Counted from the first letter of the stretch, positions 33,573-40,483 are shown. The stretch is 40,483 nucleotides of DNA from Bacillota bacterium (GCA_023415235.1 JAEZLP010000061.1:1-40483); one strand, 5' to 3'. Notes: generated by a model from the sequence alone, not told the origin. A program made the numbers and translations.

Positions 33573-34295
33573 TTATTCATGATGGTGATGGCCGGTATGA
33601 TCCTCATCGTCGTGATGGTGATGGGAATGGACGGCCTTTATGTCACCGGCTTTTTTCTGCAGCCATTCGGCGGCTTCCGCAAATCCCTCTCCGGTTTTCC
33701 CGGACACCTTGAACACAGGCGCTTCCTTGTTCAACGCCCGGACGCCTTTCATGAAGAACTCCTCGTCAAAATCCAGATAAGGGATCAGGTCCACCTTGTT
33801 CAGCAGAATCACATCGGCTTTTTCAAAGGCAAGCGGATATTTATAGGGCTTGTCGCTGCCCTCCGTCACCGTGGAGATCAGCATTTTACAATGCTCTCCG
33901 ATGCTGAATTCCGCCGGACAGACCAGGTTTCCGATGTTCTCAATGAAAAGTATCCCCTTCTCATCGAACTTCATGTTCTGTACCATGTTGTGGACCATGG
34001 GCGCGTCCAGATGACAAGCGCCGAAGGTATTGATCTGAAACGTATCGATTCCCAATCCGCGCAGATCTTTGGTGTCGATATCGGATTCGATATCGCCTTC
34101 TATGACATAAGGCTTCAAGCCTTTTAGATTCCTGATTAAATTTTTCAGAGTTGTGGTTTTTCCAACTCCGGGAGCGCCCATCACGTTGACCACGTAAATA
34201 TGCTGCTCGCTCAGGTCCTCATTGGTATGGGCGGCGATATGGTCATTCTCGTCATGGATATTCGCCATCATGTTTACTTTTAAAACATCATGCAT
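33573..34295 (-). CDS. hypB: Hydrogenase nickel-incorporation GTPase HypB
   Basis: A GTPase that helps HypA insert nickel into the NiFe centre. The 240 residues have the P-loop MGAPGVGKTTTL (Gly40-Thr47), the metal-site residues Cys93-His94 (FGACHLDA) and Cys125 (NLVCPAEF), and LLNKVDLIP for guanine. A His-rich tail, HSHHHHDDEDHTGHHHHE, occupies the last 18 residues; in many HypB proteins the His-rich nickel store is at the N-terminus. The start follows AGGAGG. It lies downstream of a separate candidate promoter and operator. Confidence 0.96.
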   Translation of the reverse strand: MHDVLKVNMMANIHDENDHIAAHTNEDLSEQHIYVVNVMGAPGVGKTTTLKNLIRNLKGLKPYVIEGDIESDIDTKDLRGLGIDTFQINTFGACHLDAPMVHNMVQNMKFDEKGILFIENIGNLVCPAEFSIGEHCKMLISTVTEGSDKPYKYPLAFEKADVILLNKVDLIPYLDFDEEFFMKGVRALNKEAPVFKVSGKTGEGFAEAAEWLQKKAGDIKAVHSHHHHDDEDHTGHHHHE

Positions 34296-34310
34296 GATTT
34301 GCCTCCTAAC

Positions 34311-34329
34311 GGATCCCTTTTTCGGATCC
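34311..34329 (-). promoter_or_regulatory. GGATCC hairpin before the hypB ribosome binding site
   Basis: Two GGATCC blocks (34311-34316 and 34324-34329) seven bases apart can pair with each other. On the minus-strand transcript the hairpin ends just before AGGAGG, so it could affect ribosome access. Six base pairs is a modest stem. Confidence 0.3.
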
Positions 34330-34330
34330 T

Positions 34331-34349
34331 TGTATACTGTTGGTATACA
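34331..34349. promoter_or_regulatory. Inverted repeat TGTATAC-N5-GTATACA upstream of hypB
   Basis: Perfect seven-base arms, 34331-34337 and 34343-34349, lie downstream of the candidate hypB promoter start and upstream of the gene. The symmetry and length suit a dimeric repressor, for example of the GntR type, but the regulator is unknown. Confidence 0.4.
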
Positions 34350-34378
34350 TTTTCAGCTGGTTTTAGTATGGTAATTCT

Positions 34379-34407
34379 GTTATTCTAGTTGGTATTTGGT
34401 TTGTTAA
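34379..34407 (-). promoter_or_regulatory. Candidate hypB promoter
   Basis: On the minus strand TTAACA (34402-34407) and AATAAC (34379-34384) are 17 bases apart, matching five and four consensus bases. It would let the hypBF-DUF362-hypCDE genes be transcribed separately from echA-F-hypA. Confidence 0.35.
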
Positions 34408-34599
34408 TTCCGTTAATAGGTATTCCATATTGGTTAAATATTCGGGAAGCCGGCTATTGGCAAGGGCAAAGCCTTAAGCGATTTGGTTTAATGCCGGAGG
34501 TTCCTGTGGTAAAAAAGTGTTTTCTAAGAAAACCGTGAAACCTATTACCGACTTTGATGCGGAGCATCTTAAAGGAGGCGGTTTTCGTGAAAATACTTT

Positions 34600-34944
34600 T
34601 TAACGTTCAATTTCGATCGATTCGATATAGAATTCCTTGCCAATTTCCGTAGGTTCCCCGTCGGCTCCGCATTTCGGACAGGAAAAGGACAGATACTGGC
34701 GGGAAAACAGCTCGCCGCAGCCGGTGCATTTCATCTTCGGCTTAACGTGTTCTATCTCGATCTCGGCGCCCTCGCAGAGGGTTCCCTTGGAAATCACATC
34801 AAAATACATCTGGATGGAGTCTCCGACAAAACCGGAGTAATCGCCGACCACCAGTCTGATGGATTTTACTCGAGAAGCACACAACTCGGTTGCGTGCTTC
34901 TCGGCAAGTTTAATGATTTGTTGTGTAATTGGAAATTCATGCAT
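34600..34944 (-). CDS. hypA: Hydrogenase nickel-incorporation protein HypA
   Basis: It binds nickel through its N-terminal Met-His-Glu and delivers it, with HypB, to the hydrogenase large subunit. The 114 residues start MHEFPITQQII (nickel ligand His2) and carry the structural zinc site CTGC and CPKC (Cys73, 76, 89, 92). It lies 7 bases downstream of echF, tying nickel insertion to the Ech genes, and 304 bases upstream of hypB. Confidence 0.96.
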   Translation of the reverse strand: MHEFPITQQIIKLAEKHATELCASRVKSIRLVVGDYSGFVGDSIQMYFDVISKGTLCEGAEIEIEHVKPKMKCTGCGELFSRQYLSFSCPKCGADGEPTEIGKEFYIESIEIER

Positions 34945-34951
34945 TGTCTGC

Positions 34952-35341
34952 TTATTCCTCAGTTGCCGCAGGCGCTGCCTTTACTTCAGGCTTCGGTTCC
35001 GGTGCGGGCCCTACATAGGTATCAACCACTTTTTCTGTGCTTGGCGTCGTGTATGTATTCTCGTTCGTCAAGCATTTCTTCGGGCATACCTCAACGCAGC
35101 AGCTGCACTGAATACACGCCATTCTCTCGATGGTCCAGGATCTCTTTGCCTTGTCAACGACCAACGCGTTGGTGGGGCATTTTCTCTGGCAGATCCCACA
35201 GAAGATGCAGTCCTCAATTTTATTTTCGATGTGGCCTCTGGTTCTTTCCTGCCACTCTCTAGGAATAACCGGATACATGAGAGTCGCCGGCTTCTTGAAC
35301 AGGCTTCTCATGACCATTTTACCTAATTTAAATGCTGGCAT
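34952..35341 (-). CDS. echF: Ech hydrogenase subunit F (2[4Fe-4S])
   Basis: The electron-input subunit that accepts electrons from reduced ferredoxin. About 129 residues carry two cluster motifs, CIFCGICQRKCP (Cys45, 48, 51, 55) and CIQCSCCVEVCP (Cys76, 79, 82, 86). The C-terminal tail (about 105-129, GPAPEPKPEVKAAPAATEE) is Pro/Ala/Glu-rich and probably disordered. I chose the ATG at 35341 behind AGGTGAG; three codons upstream a GTG is possible. It overlaps the ribosome-binding region of echE's end, as expected in an ech operon. Confidence 0.9.
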   Translation of the reverse strand: MPAFKLGKMVMRSLFKKPATLMYPVIPREWQERTRGHIENKIEDCIFCGICQRKCPTNALVVDKAKRSWTIERMACIQCSCCVEVCPKKCLTNENTYTTPSTEKVVDTYVGPAPEPKPEVKAAPAATEE

Positions 35342-35350
35342 CACTCTCAC

Positions 35351-36433
35351 CTACCTTTCTGTACAGCTGATGCATGGGTCGATTGTCAGTATGATCATCG
35401 GAACATCCGCCAGATCGCATCCCTGCAGGCATTTTACCATAGCCGGAATGTTCATATTGGTAGGAGTCCTGACCCTGATTCTTTCCAGGAATTTGGAATC
35501 AGCGCCCTTGGAATAGTAGAACGCTTCTCCTCTTGGCTGTTCCAGTCTGGCGATGAATTCTCCCTTCGGTGCATTTCCTTTTACCGGGACGGCGATTTCT
35601 CCTTCCGGAATCTGTTCCACCGCTTTTGCGATCAGGTTGATGGACTGATAAACCTCTCTGATTCTTACAACGGTTCTCGCATAGCAGTCTCCGCCGGTTT
35701 CAACACAAGGTTCAAAATCCAGCTTGCTGTAGACGCCGTTTCCGGTCAGACGGATATCCTGACGGAGTCCGGACGCTCTGGCCATCGGGCCTACCGCGCA
35801 CAGGTCCTTTGCATCCTGCTCGGAGAGATAACCGACTCCGACCAGTCTGTTCTTGACAGAGTAGTCCTGAAGGAAGGTATCTGTCAGCTCCTTCAGCTCT
35901 TTTTCCATTTCTCTCAGAACCTTGACCATCTCGTCCAGAGTTTCCTTGTCGATGTCCTTTCTGACTCCGCCGACCTTGCATACGGAGAAGATAACTCTTC
36001 CGCCGGTGGTCTTTTCAAACAGGTCGAGTACTCTTTCCCTCAGTCTCCAGCAGTGCATGAACAGGCTTTCAAAACCGAATCCGTCTGCTAAAAGTCCCAG
36101 CCAAAGCATGTGGCTGTGTATTCTGGACAGCTCATGCCAGATGGTTCTCAGATAGTTGGCTCTCTCGGGAACCTCAATTCCCATGAGGCCTTCCACAGTA
36201 TGGCAATATCCCCAGCCGTGTCCGAAGCTGCAGATACCGCAAATTCTTTCGATAACGTATACTAATTCCGTATACTCCTTTTTTTCCACTAACTTTTCCA
36301 GTCCTCTGTGAATGAAACCGATGGACGGAATCGCTTCCACCACCTTTTCATCCTCGATTACCAGGTCAAGATGTACCGGCTCCGGGAGAACAGGATGCTG
36401 CGGTCCGAAAGGAATAATAGTTCTTTTACCCAT
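35351..36433 (-). CDS. echE: Ech hydrogenase large (NiFe) subunit
   Basis: The catalytic subunit that reduces protons to H2. The 360 residues have both NiFe ligand pairs: RICGIC (Cys65, Cys68) and DPCISC (Cys354, Cys357). These cysteines separate it from complex I NuoD. The protein ends three residues after the last cysteine (TER), so there is no C-terminal extension to be removed, as in known Ech and CooH enzymes, and no maturation protease gene is present. Conserved stretches include FGPQHPVLPEPVHLDL and YLRTIWHELSRIHSHMLWLG. It lies between echD and echF. Confidence 0.95.
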   Translation of the reverse strand: MGKRTIIPFGPQHPVLPEPVHLDLVIEDEKVVEAIPSIGFIHRGLEKLVEKKEYTELVYVIERICGICSFGHGWGYCHTVEGLMGIEVPERANYLRTIWHELSRIHSHMLWLGLLADGFGFESLFMHCWRLRERVLDLFEKTTGGRVIFSVCKVGGVRKDIDKETLDEMVKVLREMEKELKELTDTFLQDYSVKNRLVGVGYLSEQDAKDLCAVGPMARASGLRQDIRLTGNGVYSKLDFEPCVETGGDCYARTVVRIREVYQSINLIAKAVEQIPEGEIAVPVKGNAPKGEFIARLEQPRGEAFYYSKGADSKFLERIRVRTPTNMNIPAMVKCLQGCDLADVPMIILTIDPCISCTER

Positions 36434-36452
36434 TTTTTTTCTACCTTCCTTT

Positions 36453-36809
36453 CTAGTTCTTTGGGTTCCACGGTGTTGGCTGTGAAACCTTGAAGAAGTT
36501 GCCGCCGTAATTGAGCGCCATATGCTTGAACTTCACACCGAACAGATCCTGCATTTCATTTTCATAGATGAAAGCCGGCCAGTAAACTCCGGTAATGCTC
36601 ATGATTTCTTCTTCCTCTGGAATAACAAGTCTTAAGTTCGTCAGGACATGATCCTTGTCAAAGGAATAGGTCAGTTCAAATCCTTCCGAAACCTTCGTGC
36701 AGTGGATCTGACCGAGACGGTATCCATCTGCCTTTAAGTCCTGAACCTTTTCTATCAGTTGAGCAGGCTCAACAGAAATGAAATTTTGATTCTTCCACAG
36801 TTCACTCAT
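36453..36809 (-). CDS. echD: Ech hydrogenase subunit D (NuoC-like)
   Basis: A 118-residue homologue of the complex I 30-kDa subunit. Typical stretches are FELTYSFDKDHVLTNLRLVI, SITGVYWPAFIYENEMQDLF and GVKFKHMALNYGG. It has no cofactor motifs and acts as a structural subunit beside EchC and EchE. It starts one base after the echC stop and lies 19 bases upstream of echE. Length matches EchD of other organisms. Confidence 0.93.
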   Translation of the reverse strand: MSELWKNQNFISVEPAQLIEKVQDLKADGYRLGQIHCTKVSEGFELTYSFDKDHVLTNLRLVIPEEEEIMSITGVYWPAFIYENEMQDLFGVKFKHMALNYGGNFFKVSQPTPWNPKN

Positions 36810-36810
36810 T

Positions 36811-37296
36811 TTAAGCCTCCTCCTTTTCTTCTGTCTCCGCGGCTCTCGCTTCCGCCTGAGCTGCGGGTTTTTTGTCCATGGCCGCCCGCTTTTCCGCTAA
36901 TACGCCAAGGCCTTTTACAACGCCGTCTATGATGGCTTCCGGTCTTGCCGCACAGCCCGGGACATACACGTCAACCGGAATCACTGTGTCGACTCCGCCC
37001 ATGATATTGTAGCATTCACGGAAAACTCCGCCCGATGTGGCGCAAATTCCTACAGCTACGACTACCTTCGGTTCCGGCATTTGCTCGTAAATTTGTTTTA
37101 CAACGTTGATGTTCTGCTCGTTGACAGAACCTGTAACCAGGAAAATATCTGCATGCTTTGGATTTCCGGTATTGATAATGCCGAATCTCTCTACATCGTA
37201 CATAGGTGTAAGGCATGCCAATACTTCTATGTCACATCCGTTACAGCTGGAGCCGTCATAGTGGATGATCCATGGCGATTTTGTTACATATGACAT
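36811..37296 (-). CDS. echC: Ech hydrogenase small subunit
   Basis: It holds the single proximal [4Fe-4S] cluster between EchF and the NiFe site. The 161 residues show SSCNGCDIEVLAC (Cys18, Cys21), GICATSGGVF (Cys85) and VPGCAARPE (Cys115). The last 20 or so residues (KKPAAQAEARAAETEEKEEA) are Ala/Glu-rich and likely disordered. It lies 13 bases downstream of echB and one base upstream of echD. Confidence 0.94.
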   Translation of the reverse strand: MSYVTKSPWIIHYDGSSCNGCDIEVLACLTPMYDVERFGIINTGNPKHADIFLVTGSVNEQNINVVKQIYEQMPEPKVVVAVGICATSGGVFRECYNIMGGVDTVIPVDVYVPGCAARPEAIIDGVVKGLGVLAEKRAAMDKKPAAQAEARAAETEEKEEA

Positions 37297-37309
37297 TTAT
37301 TACACCTCC

Positions 37310-38182
37310 TTAACCCGCAAAATAGAGCACCAGCAGGTTAACAAATCCCAGCGTGATGGCCACGATCCAGGAAGCGTTAATCGCTATCTGCCACTTCATT
37401 CTTGCATAGCTGTTGTCAATAAGAATTTCTATAAAATAGGTCACCAGGCAAACTGCAACCGCCAGCACTGGGCTCCATGCAAGGGAATTTGCAAAGAACA
37501 GATAAACAAATCCAAGCAGGAAGATGTTCTCATACCAGTGGGCGATCTCAATGACTGCCATTGTTTTTCCGGAGAACTCGGTTGTTAAACCTTTCACGAG
37601 CTCTTGATGGGCATGATGCGACATGCTCAAGTCAAAAGGTGATTTTCTCAGCTTAATGGTTAGAATAAACACAAACCCGAGAAATATACCCGGCAGGTAC
37701 TGAATTCCCATAACGTCAGAAGTCACAATATCGGAGATATTGAAGCTTCCGTTGATGATGTAGAATCCAACTGCAGTGATCAGAACCATCGGTTCGTAAG
37801 CCATCATCTGGAGCAATTCTCTTTCTGCGCCGACCTGGGCATAAGGAGAGTTGGACGAGAATGCGGCCACTACCAGGAAGATGCTTGCCAGTGTCAACGT
37901 AAAGATGATCAGCAGCAGGTCTCCTCCCGCAAAGAAGAAGCAACCGGTAATTATGATGAATATTAAAAAGCACATTACATAGAAATCTTGAACCTTATTA
38001 ACCGTAATAGGCTCCTTTTCCAGCAGCTTGAAGAAATCATAAAACGGCTGGAGAATCGGAGGTCCGAACCGGCCCTGCATTCTCGCTGAAATCTTTCTGT
38101 CGATTCCCGCCAGCAGGCCACCGGCGATCGGTGCAAGGATAAGATATGCTGCGATGCCGATGATACTCGTTGTTAAATTCAT
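37310..38182 (-). CDS. echB: Ech hydrogenase membrane subunit B (NuoH-like)
   Basis: The membrane subunit that anchors the soluble arm and links it to ion translocation. The 290 residues have about eight membrane segments and the family stretches GRFGPPILQPFYDFFKLLEK (about 38-57), AFSSNSPYAQVGAERELLQM and KSPFDLSMSHHAHQELVKG, with the acidic residues expected near the quinone-site equivalent. It starts directly after echA's end. Confidence 0.93.
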   Translation of the reverse strand: MNLTTSIIGIAAYLILAPIAGGLLAGIDRKISARMQGRFGPPILQPFYDFFKLLEKEPITVNKVQDFYVMCFLIFIIITGCFFFAGGDLLLIIFTLTLASIFLVVAAFSSNSPYAQVGAERELLQMMAYEPMVLITAVGFYIINGSFNISDIVTSDVMGIQYLPGIFLGFVFILTIKLRKSPFDLSMSHHAHQELVKGLTTEFSGKTMAVIEIAHWYENIFLLGFVYLFFANSLAWSPVLAVAVCLVTYFIEILIDNSYARMKWQIAINASWIVAITLGFVNLLVLYFAG

Positions 38183-40084
38183 TTACAGCACCCCCCCTAA
38201 TAATATTGCAAATGCCGCGATGATGACTACGACTGTAGCGATCACGCCGATGACATTCATTCTCTTTTCAGCAAAATAATCTTCCATATACCAGTTTTTC
38301 AGCGAAACTGCCGTCGGCTGCTGCATGGAGTTTCTGAAGGTCAGGTCGTCTCCGAGATTTGCGCCGGCCATGTAGATCGGTACAATCTTCTTGTTTGTCT
38401 TGCCGTAGAACAGCAGCGGAAGTAAAACAACCAACGCCAGCATCGCGGACATGATGTACATGTTTCCGGAAGAAAGCGCCAGAGACGCAACAGATTGATA
38501 CATGGTCTCCAGATACGGAACGATCAGGAATTTGGACATCACCGGGAAGATCAGGCAGATCACTACGGTGAGGACCGCATGAACGGTAAGTGAGAACCAT
38601 TCTTCCTTGTGAACGTTCTGCTGGATGTTTTCTCTCTTTGCCATGATGGCAACCATCTTTCCAAGCCACTTCGTCCAGTAGAACAGAGTTGCGGCGCTTC
38701 CGAAGACGATGATCATTACCAGCAATATGTTTCCGGAATCGATGAATGCTTTCATAGCTGCCCATTTTGAAATGAGCATTCCGAAAGGAGCAAGGAACAT
38801 TCCTGCGATACCGATGATCATGAAGGTTGCCAGCTTTGGCATTCTTCCGAACAGACCATCCATATCCTCGATGTCTCTGCTGCCGATATTATGTTCCGCA
38901 GTACCCACGCAGAGGAACAGCATGGATTTTGTTACAGCATGGAAGATGATCAGCATGATCGCCGCCCATACGGCCGCATAGGTTCCGATTCCGCCGCAGG
39001 TTACGATCAGGCCCAGATTGGCAACCGTGGAGTAAGCCAGTACTCGTTTTGCGTTGCTCTGGGAAATTGCAGCGAAGGATGCCATCAGGAAGGTGATGCC
39101 TCCCACCATCATGACCATGATTCCCGCTATATTCCAGCCAAGGACCGGAGCCAGCTTCACTACAAGGAATACGCCAGCTTTAACCATTGTGGATGAGTGA
39201 AGCAGCGCGGAAGTCGGAGTGGGTGCCACCATAGCGCCCAGCAGCCAGCTGTTGAACGGCATCTGAGCCGCTTTTGTGATGCCTGCAAATGCAAGCAGCG
39301 CAACCGGAAGTACAACGCTTACTCCCATCATTCCCATTGCCAGCATCTGGTTCAGCTCCAGGACGCCGTAATACTTTCCAAGAACTACGATAGCCAGGAC
39401 AAATGACAGCCCGCCCAGAAGGTTCATGATCAGTGCCCGGAAGGAATTCCTGATTGCTTCCGGCGTCTTTGTGAATCCGATCAGGAAGAAGGAACATAAC
39501 GTTGTGATCTCCCAGAAGAAGTACAGCCACACCAGATTGTTTGAAACCACGATACCAAACATCGCGGCAAGGAAAAGGAACATCAGGAAAAAGAACCAAG
39601 GTCTTCTGTCAGCCTCACCATGATGATGATGCTGGAAATCCTTCATATATCCAAGGGCATACCAGCAGATCATAGTGCCTATAATGCCGATGATCAGAAC
39701 CATCACAATTGACAGTCTGTCTACATAAAGGTTGTTCGCAACATGAATGTTATGTCCGATGCTCAGCTCAAACCACACCATAATGGGGGCCTGAATCGCT
39801 ACAAGAACTGAAGCCAGGTACTTCTTGTACTTGATGCCGAGGCCGAAGATCAGAATTGCGAGACAAACCTCAATACCCATCATCAGGTAATTGATCGTTT
39901 CACTCTCGAATTCAAAATACTCCCCGCCTGAGCCGAAGTACGTTACCGCGAGATAAATGGAAGCTGCTGCGATTACGATGGAAGCGAGCTTCACAATAAT
40001 ATCTCTTGCTGCGTCAGTCTTGAGAACCAAAAGAGCCAGAGCCACTACTAATGGAAATAAGATCAGAAAAAAAATAGTGCTCAA
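38183..40084 (-). CDS. echA: Ech hydrogenase membrane subunit A (NuoL-like)
   Basis: An antiporter-like subunit proposed to pump protons or sodium as H2 forms. About 633 residues with some 15 hydrophobic segments; conserved charged positions occur in FFWEITTLCSFFLIGFTK, GITKAAQMPFNSWL and ALLHSSTMVKAGVFLVVKL. I chose TTG at 40084, 7 bases after GAGGAGG; the frame extends 29 codons upstream but without a better signal. A His-rich loop, FQHHHHGEADR (His152-155), is unusual. It is the first gene of the ech-hyp run and lies behind a strong promoter. Confidence 0.9.
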   Translation of the reverse strand: MSTIFFLILFPLVVALALLVLKTDAARDIIVKLASIVIAAASIYLAVTYFGSGGEYFEFESETINYLMMGIEVCLAILIFGLGIKYKKYLASVLVAIQAPIMVWFELSIGHNIHVANNLYVDRLSIVMVLIIGIIGTMICWYALGYMKDFQHHHHGEADRRPWFFFLMFLFLAAMFGIVVSNNLVWLYFFWEITTLCSFFLIGFTKTPEAIRNSFRALIMNLLGGLSFVLAIVVLGKYYGVLELNQMLAMGMMGVSVVLPVALLAFAGITKAAQMPFNSWLLGAMVAPTPTSALLHSSTMVKAGVFLVVKLAPVLGWNIAGIMVMMVGGITFLMASFAAISQSNAKRVLAYSTVANLGLIVTCGGIGTYAAVWAAIMLIIFHAVTKSMLFLCVGTAEHNIGSRDIEDMDGLFGRMPKLATFMIIGIAGMFLAPFGMLISKWAAMKAFIDSGNILLVMIIVFGSAATLFYWTKWLGKMVAIMAKRENIQQNVHKEEWFSLTVHAVLTVVICLIFPVMSKFLIVPYLETMYQSVASLALSSGNMYIMSAMLALVVLLPLLFYGKTNKKIVPIYMAGANLGDDLTFRNSMQQPTAVSLKNWYMEDYFAEKRMNVIGVIATVVVIIAAFAILLGGVL

Positions 40085-40198
40085 TTTAATCCTCCTCTTT
40101 CTAGTTTGCTTGTAAAAAAACTCCCCCGTTCTAGCCGGTAAGACTCCGGTAAAAAGCGGTCGCCTTTTCACATCTAGAGCTTAAAATCATACGTATAC

Positions 40199-40227
40199 AT
40201 TATACTTTGGACCTGCTGAAATAACAA
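40199..40227 (-). promoter_or_regulatory. Promoter of the ech operon
   Basis: On the minus strand TTGTTA (40222-40227) and a perfect TATAAT (40199-40204) are 17 bases apart. The start near 40192 gives a leader of about 108 bases before echA. Confidence 0.75.
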
Positions 40228-40231
40228 GCAT

Positions 40232-40251
40232 TTTGTCAAAGTTTTGACAAA
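40232..40251. promoter_or_regulatory. Palindrome TTTGTCAAA-GT-TTTGACAAA at the ech promoter
   Basis: Perfect nine-base arms (40232-40240 and 40243-40251) lie 4 bases upstream of the -35 box, centred about 49 bases before the predicted start. The TTGTCA-N6-TGACAA core has the layout of CRP/FNR-superfamily sites. The regulator is not in the window. Confidence 0.6.
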
Positions 40252-40326
40252 GAAAATAGTGAAAAAAATACGAAAATATTATCAAAAAATTGCGTCTATT
40301 TGATCATGGATTCCCCGCTCCTTTCT

Positions 40327-40356
40327 TTGGAAAAATAGAATGCCGTACGGTATAAT
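40327..40356 (+). promoter_or_regulatory. Promoter near the right edge
   Basis: TTGGAA (40327-40332) and a perfect TATAAT (40351-40356) are 18 bases apart, with a start expected near 40363. It points to the right, divergent from ech. Confidence 0.6.
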
Positions 40357-40362
40357 AAAATG

Positions 40363-40462
40363 GCTCTATGTCAAATGTTGTGGTAGAGCTCTCAAGTAGA
40401 ATAAAAATAGGTAAAAATGTATTTCAATCCAGCGAGGGTCAATCCATCGCTGGATTGTTTTC
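40363..40462 (+). ncRNA. Candidate small RNA or attenuated leader
   Basis: From the promoter start the first bases fold as GCTCTA (40363-40368) with TAGAGC (40384-40389), then comes an A-rich linker, then a terminator at 40426-40462. The unit is about 100 nt and has no convincing reading frame. It may be a small RNA, or a riboswitch or attenuator for a gene beyond the window. I could not assign it to a known class. Confidence 0.4.
40426..40462 (+). terminator. Terminator near the right edge
   Basis: Perfect ten-base arms AATCCAGCGA (40426-40435) and TCGCTGGATT (40447-40456) around an eleven-base loop, then GTTTTC. The T run is short, so termination may be partial or regulated. Confidence 0.7.
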
Positions 40463-40483
40463 TGAGGACTAGTTAGTAAGGGC

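Larger units (their letters stand above)
34296..34599. other. 304-base spacer between hypA and hypB
   Basis: The spacer holds the candidate hypB promoter, an inverted repeat and a GGATCC hairpin next to the hypB ribosome binding site. On the plus strand an open frame of 41 codons (34478-34603, with phrases FNAGGSCGKKVF and KPITDFDAEHLKGGG) lacks a usable start. A second strong GGAGG (34574) precedes a GTG frame of only 21 codons. Neither is convincing as a gene. No riboswitch class was recognised. Confidence 0.4.

Noticed and set aside
31908..34127. 739-codon plus-strand open frame opposite hypF and hypB
   Set aside because: It is a shadow of strongly recognisable minus-strand genes and shows no domain of its own.
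34574..34655. 21-codon frame behind a strong GGAGG on the plus strand
   Set aside because: It overlaps the end of hypA in antisense and its peptide has no recognisable features; the GGAGG is probably chance.
35351..36433. Complex I NuoD instead of a hydrogenase large subunit
   Set aside because: All four Ni-ligand cysteines are present and a full hyp set follows, so this is a NiFe hydrogenase.
35351..40084. Formate hydrogenlyase (Hyc/Hyf) instead of Ech
   Set aside because: No formate dehydrogenase or extra membrane subunits are present, NuoC-like and NuoD-like parts are separate genes, and the six genes follow echABCDEF in order and size.
1..40483. CRISPR arrays, insertion sequences, phage genes or horizontally acquired islands
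   Set aside because: No regularly spaced repeats, transposase motifs, integrase or att-like repeats were seen, and codon character is even across the window.

Overview
The window looks like chromosomal DNA of an anaerobic, fermentative member of the Clostridia. Pointers are strong GGAGG-type ribosome binding sites with frequent TTG/GTG starts, sigma-A-like promoters, a Cheo-type LexA box, a ydaO-type c-di-AMP riboswitch, ferredoxin-dependent 2-oxoacid oxidation, and an energy-converting [NiFe] hydrogenase. Family-level placement (for example near Anaerovoracaceae / Clostridiales family XIII) is a guess. No CRISPR array, insertion sequence, prophage, rRNA or tRNA was seen. Most genes lie on the minus strand.

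Layout, left to right. (1) 1-4050, minus: an rRNA/tRNA pseudouridine synthase, three tandem type I signal peptidases (the one nearest the promoter lacks both catalytic residues), smpB and ssrA (tmRNA), with a large palindromic element between smpB and ssrA. (2) 4296-7542: a membrane-anchored protein with an MltG-type LysM-like domain, two small divergent unknown genes, class II fructose-bisphosphate aldolase with its terminator, and an unknown gene of the family often mislabelled acetylglutamate kinase. (3) 7621-13894, minus: ilvE-ilvB-ilvN-ilvN' (two tandem small subunits) ending in a large stem-loop terminator whose 3' arm and T tract are duplicated, preceded by pncB and an EamA-type transporter. 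(4) 14111-14809: an XRE-type regulator. (5) 14839-19906, minus: ptb - ACT protein - buk - four-subunit 2-oxoacid:ferredoxin oxidoreductase. (6) 20225-25089, minus: uvrB-uvrA behind a promoter with a perfect LexA-type box. (7) 25314-27239, plus: c-di-AMP riboswitch followed by citrate synthase. (8) 27494-40084, minus: echABCDEF, then hypA, hypB, hypF, a DUF362-ferredoxin protein, hypC, hypD, hypE. (9) The right edge carries a short promoter-to-terminator unit.

How it fits together. The ptb-buk-VOR operon should oxidise branched-chain 2-oxoacids to acyl-CoA, make ATP through the acyl-phosphate, and release reduced ferredoxin. Ech can dispose of that ferredoxin as H2 while pumping ions, and the hyp genes mature its NiFe centre. 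The ilv operon shares the same 2-oxoacids in the opposite direction. Three acetolactate-synthase small-subunit-like ACT proteins occur with only one large subunit, one of them inside the catabolic operon, which suggests an amino-acid-sensing link between synthesis and fermentation.

The most interesting points are the c-di-AMP riboswitch in front of citrate synthase, the catalytically dead signal peptidase paralogue, the ACT protein embedded between ptb and buk, and the DUF362-ferredoxin gene embedded in the hyp cluster. Everything is read by eye; no database or folding program was run.
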